From: Anaerocolumna jejuensis DSM 15929
GTDB lineage: Bacteria > Bacillota > Clostridia > Lachnospirales > Lachnospiraceae
DNA: 64,000 bases
Direction: 5' to 3'
Assembly: GCF_900142215.1 (NCBI RefSeq)
Contig: NZ_FRAC01000021.1
Span: forward strand, 67,827-131,826
The position numbers were made by a program, and so were the translations under genes. The first letter of the stretch is position 1, and each line of letters begins with the position of its first letter. Below, one piece after another: positions 51,192-60,907 of the stretch. The notes under the pieces are model-generated. The model saw only the letters and a list, made by a program, of their open reading frames with translations, was not told the DNA's origin and searched no databases.

Positions 51192-51362
51192 TACAAGCTC
51201 CTGTTAATAGTGTAAACCCATTTTCTTCGGCCCAATATTAATATTCTCCAAAACCTCTCAGAATATGAATGGCTTATAATGAATCAGCCAAAAATTTTAA
51301 CACTGTACTTTTTCCTTTATATTCGATATAATGTTCCTATTAACATGATAAAGGAGAAACTC

Positions 51363-52247
51363 ATGGACGACTATCAGATATTCAGTGATTCATCCTGTGA
51401 CACGCCAAAGGAATTGCTGGATTTACATAATATAACTCTGATACCTTACTATATAACCTTTGACCTGGAACACTATTATAAGGAAAATATAGAAATAAGC
51501 AACGAAGAATTTTACCTCCGGCTCTCTCAGGAAAAAATTTTCCCAAAGACTTCTCTTCCTTCCATCATGGATTATTTCCATGCCTTTGAAAAGGAAATTG
51601 TAAAAGGAAAGGATATTCTCTGCCTGTGTCTTACTCAAAAATTCAGCGGCTCCTATCAGGCTGCCGTAAATGCCAGAGAACTTCTGATAGAAAAATATCC
51701 GGATGCCAGAATATCCATCCTTGATTCCATTCAAGCTACTGCCGGTCAGGGAATCCTGCTCCTGCAGGCAGCTTATTTAAAAGAGGCCGGCTATTCTCTG
51801 GAGGAAAATGTAAAACGGCTGGATATAATTAAAAAAGAAGCCAGAATAATGTTTACCGTGGATACCCTGGAATACCTGGCAAAAGGCGGGCGAATCGGAA
51901 AGGTAGCCTCACTGGCCGGTACTATGCTTAATATAAAGCCTATGATTCAGCTGAAGGATGCCGAGCTTATTCCCTATTCCAATGTCAGAGGACGTAAAAA
52001 GTCTTTGGATAAAATCCTGTTTATGACGGAAGAATATTTTACCGATAACAATGTCCGTTATGACGATTATGATTTCTGCATGGCAAATGCCACTACCATG
52101 GATGATACAAGGGCTGTTCAGGCACAGCTTGAGAACCTCATCGGAAGGCCTGTTACCTATCCCGTATTTCAAATCGGCGTAACTATTGGTACATATACCG
52201 GTCCCGGTCCTGTAGGTGTCTGTTTTGTCAGAAAATTTGACAGATAG
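51363..52247 (+). CDS. DegV family fatty-acid-binding protein
   Basis: About 294 residues. Start 51363 (MDDYQIFSDSSCD) follows AAAGGAG; the upstream in-frame ATG at 51279 is not supported. DegV family: SDSSCDTP at the start, FPKTSLPSIMDYF (about 70), LTQKFSGSYQAA (about 100), and the LEYLAKGGRIGKVASLAG motif (about 185) that forms part of the lipid pocket. These proteins bind fatty acids (FakB) for the fatty-acid kinase FakA, which is not in this window. Terminator follows. Confidence 0.93.
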   Translation: MDDYQIFSDSSCDTPKELLDLHNITLIPYYITFDLEHYYKENIEISNEEFYLRLSQEKIFPKTSLPSIMDYFHAFEKEIVKGKDILCLCLTQKFSGSYQAAVNARELLIEKYPDARISILDSIQATAGQGILLLQAAYLKEAGYSLEENVKRLDIIKKEARIMFTVDTLEYLAKGGRIGKVASLAGTMLNIKPMIQLKDAELIPYSNVRGRKKSLDKILFMTEEYFTDNNVRYDDYDFCMANATTMDDTRAVQAQLENLIGRPVTYPVFQIGVTIGTYTGPGPVGVCFVRKFDR

Positions 52248-52261
52248 AATAGATAATTAAA

Positions 52262-52316
52262 AAAGGGTGTCATGCTTTCACTTCGCATTCTGCATGGTGA
52301 AAGCATGACACCCTTT
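52262..52316. terminator. bidirectional terminator between degV and glyA
   Basis: A perfect 20-bp stem (AAAGGGTGTCATGCTTTCAC, 52262-52281 with 52297-52316) with a 15-nt loop, A-rich on the left and T-rich on the right. Both genes end here. Confidence 0.92.
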
Positions 52317-52381
52317 ATATTTGTACTGCCTATAGCTCACTGCTATTATATTACACTGCTTATCATATTCGACTCTGCTTA

Positions 52382-53623
52382 TTATTTATAAAGGGGATAT
52401 TTTTCTGTTAAAGTCTTTACAAGCTCCATAGCCTTCTGCTTATTCTTGTCCACATCTGCAATCAACAGGCTGATAGCTTCTGCAATAACCTCCATATCCT
52501 CTGCTTTCATGCCCCTTGTTGTAATGGCAGGAGTACCAAGACGGATACCGCTGGTAACAAAAGGTGATGCAGGATCATTGGGAATCGTATTCTTGTTACA
52601 GGTTATATTGGCCGCATCCAGCAGCTTTTCTGCTTCCTTGCCGGTGACGCCCTTATTCTGAAGATCGACCAGCATCAGGTGGTTGTCCGTTCCTCCCGAT
52701 ACGATCTGAAAGCCTCTCTCTGTAAGAGCCTTGGCAAGAGCCTGTGCATTCTCAATGATATTTGCTGCGTATACCTTAAAGGAAGGGTCCAGCGCCTCTT
52801 TAAAGCAGACAGCCTTTGCTGCTATTACATGCATTAAAGGGCCACCCTGGATTCCCGGGAATACGGCCTTGTTGAGCTTATGCTCCTCTGCAAATTCAGC
52901 ACTTGACAATATCATGCCGCCTCTGGGACCTCTTAAAGTCTTATGAGTGGTGGTGGTAGTTACATGGGCATAGGGAATGGGACTTTCATGGTATCCTGCT
53001 GCGACCAGTCCTGCGATATGGGCCATGTCCACCATAAGATAAGCACCCACTGCATCTGCTATTTCACGGAAACGTTTAAAATCTATCTTTCTGGCATAGG
53101 CACTTGCACCTGCCACGATTAATTTCGGTTTTACACTGAGGGCGGTTTTTTCAAGCTCCTCATAATCAATAAAGCCTTCATCATTTACTCCGTAAGGTAC
53201 GATATTAAAATAGCTGCCGGATATATTCACCGGGCTTCCGTGTGTCAGATGTCCGCCATGGGCAAGATTCATACCCATAACAGTATCACCGGGCTTAACC
53301 AGTGCAAAGAACACTGCCATATTGGCCTGGGCGCCGGAGTGGGGCTGAACATTGGCATAGGTACAGCCAAAAAGCTTCATGGCACGGTCCATAGCCAGAT
53401 TTTCTGCGATGTCAACATACTCGCAGCCGCCGTAATATCTCTTGCCCGGATACCCTTCTGCATATTTATTCGTAAGCGGACTTCCCATAGCTGCCATTAC
53501 TGCCTTGCTGACAAAATTCTCGGAAGCAATCAGCTCTATATGGTCTTCCTGCCTGCCAATTTCCTTCTGGATAGCCTGGGCAAGCTCCGCATCAAATCCC
53601 AAAACTTCATCAAATGAATACAT
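52382..53623 (-). CDS. glyA: serine hydroxymethyltransferase
   Basis: 413 residues. PLP enzyme converting serine and tetrahydrofolate to glycine and 5,10-methylene-THF in the cytoplasm. Signatures: LIASENFVSKAVMAAMGS near the N-terminus, NKYAEGYPGKRYYGGCEYVD, MVDMAHIAGLVAAGYHESP and VTTTTHKTLRGPRGGMI with the PLP Lys (THK) at about 228. Length and motifs are complete. Strong GGAGG site. Monocistronic; the 53624-53742 gap shows no riboswitch. Confidence 0.97.
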   Translation of the reverse strand: MYSFDEVLGFDAELAQAIQKEIGRQEDHIELIASENFVSKAVMAAMGSPLTNKYAEGYPGKRYYGGCEYVDIAENLAMDRAMKLFGCTYANVQPHSGAQANMAVFFALVKPGDTVMGMNLAHGGHLTHGSPVNISGSYFNIVPYGVNDEGFIDYEELEKTALSVKPKLIVAGASAYARKIDFKRFREIADAVGAYLMVDMAHIAGLVAAGYHESPIPYAHVTTTTTHKTLRGPRGGMILSSAEFAEEHKLNKAVFPGIQGGPLMHVIAAKAVCFKEALDPSFKVYAANIIENAQALAKALTERGFQIVSGGTDNHLMLVDLQNKGVTGKEAEKLLDAANITCNKNTIPNDPASPFVTSGIRLGTPAITTRGMKAEDMEVIAEAISLLIADVDKNKQKAMELVKTLTEKYPLYK

Positions 53624-53742
53624 TTTTCTACCTCCATTGGCCTTTTAGCAGTATTATAACACAGGAGCCCTTTTATTAAAAGTGATATTTCTCCCCCTTT
53701 GTAAATAAGCTGTACTTATAAAATCGAATATTTATACATCCT

Positions 53743-54366
53743 CTAAGCCTTTAACCCCATAAGCATCAGCTTTATTGCTTCCTCAAGCATCTCCTCACAG
53801 TATCCATGCTCCTCCATGTAATGCTCACGTCTTGGGATAATGCGCTGGGCAAAGCCTATAGTGGCATTTATCAATGTATCCGCTTCAAATTCAGGATTTT
53901 CCATCCTTCTTATGCTGCCATCTTCCATTCCCTCAAGAAACATCTGGTATATTCCCATATCCTTATCCTTATTAAACTGTATATACTCACTGGCCTCCTC
54001 CGACTCCGGGTAGCTGTCGGTAAAATACTGGTCAAATTCGTCCAAAAAACGTATTTCTTTCCTGCTGCTTACAAGCTTTTCCGCAAACAGCAGCATCCCA
54101 TTTAAAAGCTTTTCATAGCCGCTTTTCAGGTCCTTCTGCTCCGTAAGCTTTTCTTCCGAATAGTCCTTTAAACTTGTGAGAACATCCTTTGCTATATAAA
54201 AGGCAATCAGCTCTTTTGCTGAAAAATGGCGGTAAAGGGTACTTCTTCCTATGCCCGCCCTTTGGGCGATATCCTTCATTTCCGTTTCACGAATCCCCTT
54301 TGACAGAAAAAGCTCTCTGGATACTTCCAGTATTTTTTTGTCCATTTCATCCAATACCCGCGGCAT
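53743..54366 (-). CDS. TetR/AcrR family transcriptional regulator
   Basis: 207 residues. N-terminal helix-turn-helix: ILEVSRELFLSKGIRETEMKDIAQRAGIGRSTLYRHFSAKELIAFYI (about 10-55), followed by an all-helical ligand/dimer domain (rich in Glu/Lys/Leu). Start has GGAGAG. No transporter or enzyme gene is adjacent on either side, so it probably regulates itself or an unlinked target. Confidence 0.9.
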   Translation of the reverse strand: MPRVLDEMDKKILEVSRELFLSKGIRETEMKDIAQRAGIGRSTLYRHFSAKELIAFYIAKDVLTSLKDYSEEKLTEQKDLKSGYEKLLNGMLLFAEKLVSSRKEIRFLDEFDQYFTDSYPESEEASEYIQFNKDKDMGIYQMFLEGMEDGSIRRMENPEFEADTLINATIGFAQRIIPRREHYMEEHGYCEEMLEEAIKLMLMGLKA

Positions 54367-54524
54367 ATTGTTCTCTCCATCCCTTATACTTTATCCCTGT
54401 ACTTCTATGAATTATTTTCTTCATTATAGGTGTCCGCCTGACCATTTGTCAACCCAAGGTAAGAGCTCTGCCGCTCCTTTTTATGTGACGCAGCAATGTG
54501 GTAACTGACTTTTATCTTTAATAA

Positions 54525-55151
54525 TTATTTCACACTCTGCACTGTGGTTAGCAGTTCCTGCTCGGAAATGGCTTTGGTGAACTGCACGGAATAAGAATAC
54601 CCACCATCCTGCCAGATGGCAAGCACATATTTTCCGCCGCTTCCTTTAAAGGTAACGCTGTCACCATTTACCGTAAGGCTTTTTATACTCGAATACTCAT
54701 TATAATCTCCGCTGACGTCCTCATCGTGAGCAGCCATTCTTAACACAGCTGTGTTGCTTTTACCCGTATATTGTACTTGTGCAAGCTCCTTCCAGTAGGC
54801 GGTATATTGCACCTGCTCCACTTCGAAGGGAATATTATTTATTTCTTTTACAGGAAATCCAATTGCTTCCGACATTTCCTCAATGGAACTATATTCGACA
54901 ATATCCGGAATCGCCTGCTGGGGAGGTTCCTTTGGCAAATTAAGCACATTGCGGAGGATGACCGAACCAATCAGTAAAATCACAAGAGAGGCGGCTATAA
55001 AGAGGTATTTTCTATAATCAGGGAAGGAAGCACTCTTATTCTTATTCGGAGCTTTTTCCAAATCAAGCTTACTGATATTATTTAGGATTCTATCCCGCAT
55101 TTCTGAGGTAACTTCAATGTTCTTCATAACCTTATCATACCTGTTCTCCAA
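54525..55151 (-). CDS. anti-sigma factor with DUF4367-like extracytoplasmic domain
   Basis: 208 residues from a TTG start (GGAGGT eight bases upstream) within the end of the sigma factor gene, with which it overlaps by 17 bases. Order: short cytoplasmic part that would hold the sigma factor, one membrane helix (LFIAASLVILLIGSVILRNVL, about 50-70), then a DUF4367-like domain with YSSIEEMSEAIGFPVKEI, EDVSGDYNEYSSIKSLTVNG and GGKYVLAIWQDGGYSYSVQF. Single-membrane anti-sigma factor; the same domain occurs twice in the lipoprotein encoded first in this operon. Confidence 0.8.
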   Translation of the reverse strand: MENRYDKVMKNIEVTSEMRDRILNNISKLDLEKAPNKNKSASFPDYRKYLFIAASLVILLIGSVILRNVLNLPKEPPQQAIPDIVEYSSIEEMSEAIGFPVKEINNIPFEVEQVQYTAYWKELAQVQYTGKSNTAVLRMAAHDEDVSGDYNEYSSIKSLTVNGDSVTFKGSGGKYVLAIWQDGGYSYSVQFTKAISEQELLTTVQSVK

Positions 55152-55773
55152 AATCGTACACCTCCTTCAGCACATCCTTAAGCTTTAATCTGGCTCTTTG
55201 CAGTAACGAGCGGACGGTTGCTTCTTTTTTGGATAATAACGAAGCAATCTGAGCCGTTGAGTAACCCTCATGATAAAAAAGATGAACCACTTCCCTGTAT
55301 TTTGACGGCAGCTGTTTCACCGCATCCCACACAAATGACAAATCCTCCGTTTCATTTGCCGCCAAAGTTTCACTAAGTTCATCGGTCTTTCGGATTTTGT
55401 TGTAGTTTAACTTATTTTTGCTGATATTAATCGCAACGCGCAGAAACCATGCTTTTCCATGATCAGTTGTTTCAAACTGCGGCTGTGTTTTGATAAATTG
55501 TATCAATGTGTCCTGCAGCACATCCTCCGCATCACTCATGTTATGAAGGTATGAGTAAGCAAGGCGCAGAACACTGTTTCCATAGGCTGCCATTAACCGC
55601 TCGGCCTGCTCATTTATTTGTGCCGAAGGCAAAGCCTCCTGCCCAGGTACTGCCTTTTTGCTGCTTTCCCCTTTGGCCGCAGAAAGCACTCTGTAAAATA
55701 AGAAATAGATAAATTCTTTCAGGAAGTCTGTAAATTCCCTCAGTCCGTTTGACAGCTTATAAACATCAACCAT
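55135..55773 (-). CDS. ECF-type RNA polymerase sigma factor
   Basis: About 212 residues; start 55773 (MVDVYKLSN) follows GGGAGGTG. Region 2 is SVLRLAYSYLHNMSDAEDVLQDTLIQFI (about 75-102, 2.1-2.4) and region 4 is LPSKYREVVHLFYHEGYSTAQIASLLSKKEATVRSLLQRARLKLK (about 155-200). An N-terminal extension of some 60 residues precedes region 2. Its stop codon lies inside the anti-sigma start (17-base overlap), so translation is coupled. It directs transcription on envelope signals presumably passed by the lipoprotein and anti-sigma pair. Confidence 0.92.
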   Translation of the reverse strand: MVDVYKLSNGLREFTDFLKEFIYFLFYRVLSAAKGESSKKAVPGQEALPSAQINEQAERLMAAYGNSVLRLAYSYLHNMSDAEDVLQDTLIQFIKTQPQFETTDHGKAWFLRVAINISKNKLNYNKIRKTDELSETLAANETEDLSFVWDAVKQLPSKYREVVHLFYHEGYSTAQIASLLSKKEATVRSLLQRARLKLKDVLKEVYDFGEQV

Positions 55774-55850
55774 ACATTCACCTCCCTGGAAAAATAATAT
55801 GGCGATACCGATAGCAGTATCGCCAGCGTTCATCACCTGCCGTTATTTTT

Positions 55851-56792
55851 TTAGCGGATACCCTTTACCAAATCACTGATAACAGTGGTATCCAAGCCTG
55901 CAGCATCATATCCGGCTGAGATAGAATAAGCATATTCTCCATTCACCCAGGCAGCCACCTGTACTTTGCCGTCATTCCCTCTGGTGGATACCTGTAAGCT
56001 GCCCACGGTCATTGTATTGTTTTCCGAATATTTATTGTAGTCACCGCTGATATCCTCGCTGCCCTTTCCCTTGCGGATCAAAAGCTCCTTTTCACCATTT
56101 TCATAAAAGACCTGCACCAAGTCATCTTTTATAGCCTGGATAGAATTCTGTGCATAGCCTTTCGGCATTTTTTCAGGAAGGGCTAACGTGAAGCCGGCAA
56201 TTTTTTTTGCCTCAGCAATGGTTTTGCAATCTTCAAAGGGGTTGGGAATTTGTACCTTCTCCTTCGTATCACCCTCTGCTTTCATACTGCTAATCATATC
56301 GCTGATTGCCGTATTGTCAAGACCTTCGTCTTCGGAATTTACAGAAACAGCAAAGGTATATTCCCCGTCAGTCCAGGCAGCCACCTTTATTTTGCCGTCA
56401 TTCCCTCTGGTGGATACCTGCAGGCTGCCCACCGTCATTGTATTATTTTCAGAATATTTATTGTAGTCTCCGCTGATATCCTCTTTCCCTTTTGCCTTAC
56501 GGATTAAAAGCTCCTTTTTACCATTTTCATAAATGACCTGTATCATGTCATTTTTAATAGCCTGGATGGACTTCTGTACATAGCCCTCCGGTATTTTTTC
56601 AGGAAGAGCTAAAGTGAAACCGGCAGTTTTTTCTGCCTCAGCAACAGTTTTGCAATCTTTAAAGGGGTTGGGGATTTGCTGGGAATCGCCTTCGGCAGCC
56701 TGGCCGCTGATTTGTTTTGGCGGATTGTTTGTACAGGCGGCAAAGGAAAGTGCCATAACAGCGCTGAGAGCAATCACAATAAGTTTTTTCAT
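55851..56792 (-). CDS. lipoprotein with two DUF4367-like repeats
   Basis: About 313 residues, start 56792 (GAAAGGAAC). Signal peptide with lipobox LSFAAC, then two copies of about 125 residues: each has PNPFKDCKTVAEAEKTAGFTLALPE, a KGKEDISGDYNKYSENNTMTVGSLQVS region and a WTDGEYTFAVS end. The second copy (NPFEDCKTIAEAKK...) is very similar. The same domain forms the outer part of the anti-sigma factor, so this protein may compete with or modulate it. It is first in the operon with the sigma and anti-sigma genes. Confidence 0.85.
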   Translation of the reverse strand: MKKLIVIALSAVMALSFAACTNNPPKQISGQAAEGDSQQIPNPFKDCKTVAEAEKTAGFTLALPEKIPEGYVQKSIQAIKNDMIQVIYENGKKELLIRKAKGKEDISGDYNKYSENNTMTVGSLQVSTRGNDGKIKVAAWTDGEYTFAVSVNSEDEGLDNTAISDMISSMKAEGDTKEKVQIPNPFEDCKTIAEAKKIAGFTLALPEKMPKGYAQNSIQAIKDDLVQVFYENGEKELLIRKGKGSEDISGDYNKYSENNTMTVGSLQVSTRGNDGKVQVAAWVNGEYAYSISAGYDAAGLDTTVISDLVKGIR

Positions 56793-56974
56793 AATTAATG
56801 TTCCTTTCATTACGGGCTTGATTTAGTAACCATTTTTCTGGTTCTGTCCTGTATACAAATGAGAGGAGGAAAATGTTGCAAAAAATAAAAAGAAATCCTG
56901 CAAGTAATACTAATGATTTATTTTATACAGCAATCTGTCACCTTATCAGCCATCAGGTCCAATCTGATTAAAGT

Positions 56975-57064
56975 TTGCATTTTTAATTTTTGTGCTATAA
57001 TGAAATAAGATTATCTAAAATATGCTTATCTTATAAAATAGATATCTTATGAAATAAGATCATC
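56975..57064 (+). promoter_or_regulatory. promoter and direct repeat ahead of the aldo/keto reductase gene
   Basis: Likely promoter TTTGCA (56974-56979), 16-bp gap, TATAAT (56996-57001). The stretch TGAAATAAGATTATC (57001-57015) recurs as TGAAATAAGATCATC at 57050-57064, a 15-base direct repeat with one mismatch, 49 bases apart. Between them, CTTATCTTATAA and GATATCTTAT give partial inverted copies. A regulator could bind here. Nothing else is seen in 56793-57116. Confidence 0.4.
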
Positions 57065-57116
57065 CCCATAATCGTTTTCATACTTAAGCAGAATCCAAAC
57101 AGAAAGGACAAATATT

Positions 57117-58130
57117 ATGGATTACGTTACATTGGGAAAAACAGGGATCACGGTAAACAAGAATGGCTTTGGCGCACTGCCCATCCAGCGAATTACAAAG
57201 GAAGAGTCCGCCCGCCTTCTAAGAAAAGCCTATGACAAAGGCATCCGTTTTTTTGATACTGCCCGCTTTTACACGGACAGCGAGGAGAAAATCGGCTGCG
57301 CCTTAAAGGATGTACGGGAAAATCTTTTTATTGCCTCAAAAACAATGAGTACAAAGGCAGAGGAGTTCTGGAGCCAATTACATACAAGTCTGAAAGAATT
57401 ACAGACAGATTATCTGGACTTATATCAATTCCATAACCCCTCCTTCTGTCCAAAACCAGGAGATGGCACAGGGCTTTATGAGGCAATGTCAGAGGCTAAG
57501 GAAAAAGGGCTTATACGCCATATCGGCATTACCAACCACAGGCTGTCTGTTGCCAGGGAAGCCATTGAATCGGGGCTTTATGAGACCCTGCAGTTTCCTT
57601 TCAGTTATCTTTCCACGGAAAAGGAATTAGAACTGGTAAGACTGTGCAAGGAGCATGATATGGGCTTTATTGCTATGAAAGCCTTATCCGGTGGGTTAAT
57701 AACCAACTCCGCGGCAGCCTATGCCTTTCTTGCCCAATTTGACAATGTCCTTCCTATCTGGGGAGTTCAAAAGGAAAAGGAGCTGGATGAATTCCTGTCC
57801 TATATTGACACTCCTCCCTTTCTTGATATGGACCTGATTGCTGTGATAGACAAAGACCGAAAGGAGCTTGGCGGCGAATTCTGCAGAGGCTGCGGCTACT
57901 GCCTGCCATGTCCAAAGGGAATTGATATCCCCACCTGCGCAAGAATGTCCCTGCTAATCAGAAGGGCACCTCTGTCCGTTTATTTAAACGAAGAGCACCA
58001 AAGTAAAATGGCCAGAATCAAGGAATGTATAAACTGCAACCATTGCAGCAGCCACTGTCCTTACGGCCTTAATACTCCCTCTCTTTTATCTGCCAATCTT
58101 ACGGATTATGAGACCTTTTTAGCTATATAA
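57117..58130 (+). CDS. aldo/keto reductase with C-terminal 4Fe-4S ferredoxin domain
   Basis: 337 residues. The AKR barrel spans about 1-265 with LGKTGITVNKNGFGALPIQ, IRFFDTARFYTDSEEKIG (catalytic Asp and Tyr area) and KGLIRHIGITNHRL. The C-terminal part carries two 4Fe-4S ferredoxin-like Cys clusters: CRGCGYCLPCPKGIDIP and CINCNHCSSHCPYGL. This AKR/ferredoxin fusion is typical of strict anaerobes. Cytosolic; substrate and electron donor unknown. Single gene with AAAGG site and promoter. Confidence 0.93.
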   Translation: MDYVTLGKTGITVNKNGFGALPIQRITKEESARLLRKAYDKGIRFFDTARFYTDSEEKIGCALKDVRENLFIASKTMSTKAEEFWSQLHTSLKELQTDYLDLYQFHNPSFCPKPGDGTGLYEAMSEAKEKGLIRHIGITNHRLSVAREAIESGLYETLQFPFSYLSTEKELELVRLCKEHDMGFIAMKALSGGLITNSAAAYAFLAQFDNVLPIWGVQKEKELDEFLSYIDTPPFLDMDLIAVIDKDRKELGGEFCRGCGYCLPCPKGIDIPTCARMSLLIRRAPLSVYLNEEHQSKMARIKECINCNHCSSHCPYGLNTPSLLSANLTDYETFLAI

Positions 58131-58194
58131 GCTGAATTGCCCTTTTATCAGGCTTTTTTTAGCCATATAAACTGAATTTCTCCTTTATAGCTAA

Positions 58195-58451
58195 ATGGAT
58201 ATACACAGATGATCAAGGAGGTTGTTTTGGAGTTGCGTCTCAAGAGGTTCCTTATGACACTTAAGTGGCAGGAAACGTGACTAGGTAAACCAGTGCCACT
58301 GTTTGAGCTTGATAACTAACACAGCCAAATTTGTCACAGCGAGTTTGGCGCTGGTTTGCCTGCCAGTCACGTTTCCTGCCGCTTTAGTGGAATAAGGGTT
58401 CTCGCATAACAAAACTCCAAAACAACCTCCTTGGTCATCGTCCGTTTCCAT
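58195..58451. repeat. long hairpin element, copy 2
   Basis: About 257 nt. Outer arms GATGATCAAGGAGGTTGTTT (58208 on) with AAACAACCTCCTTGGTCATC (ending 58439), 232 nt end to end, with a few mismatches. Nearly the same sequence as 23246-23477, in the same orientation, with the same ATGG and CCAT edges. It lies between the stop of the aldo/keto reductase gene and the start of the GH3 gene. The rest of the 58131-58595 gap shows no gene. Confidence 0.85.
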
Positions 58452-58595
58452 AAACTTCTTTCCTGTGTTTACCGTGCAAATTATATGGCATCCTATTGAC
58501 TTCTTTTCCTTTTAATGATATATTCAAAGTACAGCAGGACACGTGTCCCGCATACATAGTTTCATTTAACTATCATTAGGTAAAGGAGAATACTT

Positions 58596-60863
58596 ATGGA
58601 TGTTGAAAAGCTATTATCTGAAATGACTTTGGAGGAAAAAGCATCTTTGTGCTCAGGAGCCGACTTCTGGCATACAAAGAGCATTGAGAGGCTTGGAATA
58701 CCAAATGTTATGGTATCAGACGGCCCTCACGGACTTCGAAAACAAGCCGAGGAAGCCGACCACCTGGGTCTTTCTGAGAGTGTGGAGGCAGTCTGCTTCC
58801 CCGCTGCTTCCGCCCTGGCTTGTTCCTTTGACACGGAGCTTATAAATACCATTGGAGAGGCCTTGGGTGACGAATGCCAGGCTGAGTCCGTATCCACCTT
58901 ATTGGGGCCGGGAGTTAACATGAAGCGCTCTCCCCTTTGCGGCCGTAATTTTGAATATTATTCCGAGGATCCTTATCTGGCCGGCAAATTAGCAGCTTCC
59001 CTTGTAAGAGGCATACAAAGCAAGGGCATCGGCACCAGCCTGAAGCATTTTGCCGTTAACAACCAGGAATACCGCAGAATGAGCATCAATGCCGTGGCAG
59101 ACGAAAGGACCCTAAGGGAAATTTATCTTGCCGCCTTTGAAACCGTCGTGAAAGAAGCCAAACCCACTACTCTTATGTGCTCCTATAATCGTATTAACGG
59201 CGTTTACTCCTGTGAAAATGACTGGCTGCTTAACAAAGTCCTCCGGGATGAATGGGGCTTTGACGGCCTGGTTATGACAGACTGGGGTGCCATGAATGAC
59301 AGAGTGGAGGCAGTAAAGGCAGGCCTCGATCTGGAAATGCCGGGCTGCAAAGGAATCCGCGACAAAGAAATAGTAGAAGCCGTTCAAAGCGGCAAACTCT
59401 CAGAAGAAGTAGTAAACACTGCTGCCAGACGTGTACTGAAGCTTGTGAAGCATTACTATGACAATAAAAAAGAAAATGCCACCTATGATAAAGAGGCCCA
59501 TCATGCATTGGCAAGAAAAGCTGCCGGTGAAAGTGCCGTATTGTTAAAGAATGATTCCATCCTTCCCTTAAAGTCCGGGACGAAAGCCGCCTTTATCGGA
59601 AAATTTGCCAAGGTGCCCCGTTACCAGGGCGGCGGCTCCAGCCATATTAACAGCTTTAAGATAACCAATGCACTGGAGGCCGTGAAAGATATCGCAGAAG
59701 TAACCTATGCACAGGGCTATGATACCAAAGAGGATAAAGTAGAGGAAGCGCTGTTAAAAGAAGCGCTGAAGGCTGCCGCAGAAGCAGAGGTAGCAGTTAT
59801 TTTCGCAGGCCTTCCCGATTCCTTTGAAAGCGAAGGCTACGACAGAACCCATATGGAGCTGCCTGCGTGCCAGAATCATCTTATTCAGGAAATTACAAAG
59901 GTTCAGAAAAATGTTGTTGTTATCCTTCATAACGGTTCACCGGTCAGAATGCCCTGGCTTAAGGATGTAAAGGGCCTCCTTACGGTTTCCATGGGAGGCC
60001 AGGCAGTTGGCGGTGCAACCATTGACCTGCTGTACGGCAGGGTTAACCCAAGCGGAAAGCTTGCTGAGACCTATCCTCTTTCCTTAAAACACAATCCTTC
60101 CTATTTAAATTTCCCCGGAACGGAAAAGGAAGTCGTATATGGCGAAGGCGTTTTCATAGGTTACCGTTACTATGATACCAAGGATTTAGAGGTTCTCTAT
60201 CCTTTCGGCTATGGATTAAGCTATACCCAATTCGAATACAGTGACCTTAAAGTAACCCCCGATGCCGGCTTAAAGGATACGGATACGGTTACTGTGACCC
60301 TTAAGGTCAAAAACACCGGAAAAACCGCCGGTAAGGAAACCGTACAGCTGTATATCCATGACAAAGAAGCTTATGTACAGCGCCCGGAAAAAGAATTAAA
60401 GGGCTTTGCCAAGGTAGAGCTTGCTCCCGGGGAAGAAAAGGAAGTATCCTTTACTCTGGATAATCGCTCCTTTGCTTATTACAGTGAGCTGTTAGGTGAC
60501 TGGTATGTTGAGACCGGCGATTTTACCATAATGATTGGCAAGTCTTCCCGTGATATTGTTCTTACAAAGGACATTTTCATCATAGGAACGAAAACCTTAC
60601 CCTTCATAGCAGACTGCACCACCACAGTAGGCGATATCCTGAAGTATGTTAAGAATGCCGATGAATTAATAAGTCAATATGGCGGTAATCTAATGCCCTC
60701 TCTTCCTATAGATGATTCCGAGGGCCTGGGTGAAGGAACCGCCGAAATGATGCGCCAGATGATGGACGGCATCCCCTTGCATTCTATCCTTTCCTTCGGT
60801 GCCGACTTTCACTCAAAGGATATACAGAATATAATAGATATGCTGAATAACCAGGCAAAATAA
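58596..60863 (+). CDS. GH3 beta-glucosidase-type glycoside hydrolase
   Basis: 755 residues without a signal peptide, intracellular. Order: GH3 N-terminal barrel (VMVSDGPHGLRKQ, about 38; GTSLKHFAVNNQE, about 146), nucleophile Asp in GLVMTDWGAMNDR (about 228), GH3 C-terminal domain (SAVLLKNDSILPLKSG, about 308) and an Fn3-like domain (FGYGLSYTQFEYSDLKV, then GETVQLYIHD-like). A C-terminal tail of about 80 residues follows. Hydrolyses beta-linked oligosaccharides, perhaps released by the ABC system. AAAGGAG start. Confidence 0.95.
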   Translation: MDVEKLLSEMTLEEKASLCSGADFWHTKSIERLGIPNVMVSDGPHGLRKQAEEADHLGLSESVEAVCFPAASALACSFDTELINTIGEALGDECQAESVSTLLGPGVNMKRSPLCGRNFEYYSEDPYLAGKLAASLVRGIQSKGIGTSLKHFAVNNQEYRRMSINAVADERTLREIYLAAFETVVKEAKPTTLMCSYNRINGVYSCENDWLLNKVLRDEWGFDGLVMTDWGAMNDRVEAVKAGLDLEMPGCKGIRDKEIVEAVQSGKLSEEVVNTAARRVLKLVKHYYDNKKENATYDKEAHHALARKAAGESAVLLKNDSILPLKSGTKAAFIGKFAKVPRYQGGGSSHINSFKITNALEAVKDIAEVTYAQGYDTKEDKVEEALLKEALKAAAEAEVAVIFAGLPDSFESEGYDRTHMELPACQNHLIQEITKVQKNVVVILHNGSPVRMPWLKDVKGLLTVSMGGQAVGGATIDLLYGRVNPSGKLAETYPLSLKHNPSYLNFPGTEKEVVYGEGVFIGYRYYDTKDLEVLYPFGYGLSYTQFEYSDLKVTPDAGLKDTDTVTVTLKVKNTGKTAGKETVQLYIHDKEAYVQRPEKELKGFAKVELAPGEEKEVSFTLDNRSFAYYSELLGDWYVETGDFTIMIGKSSRDIVLTKDIFIIGTKTLPFIADCTTTVGDILKYVKNADELISQYGGNLMPSLPIDDSEGLGEGTAEMMRQMMDGIPLHSILSFGADFHSKDIQNIIDMLNNQAK

Positions 60864-60907
60864 GATTATTTCCTACTTATTAGCCCTGTTAATCAGAAGA
60901 AAAAAGA

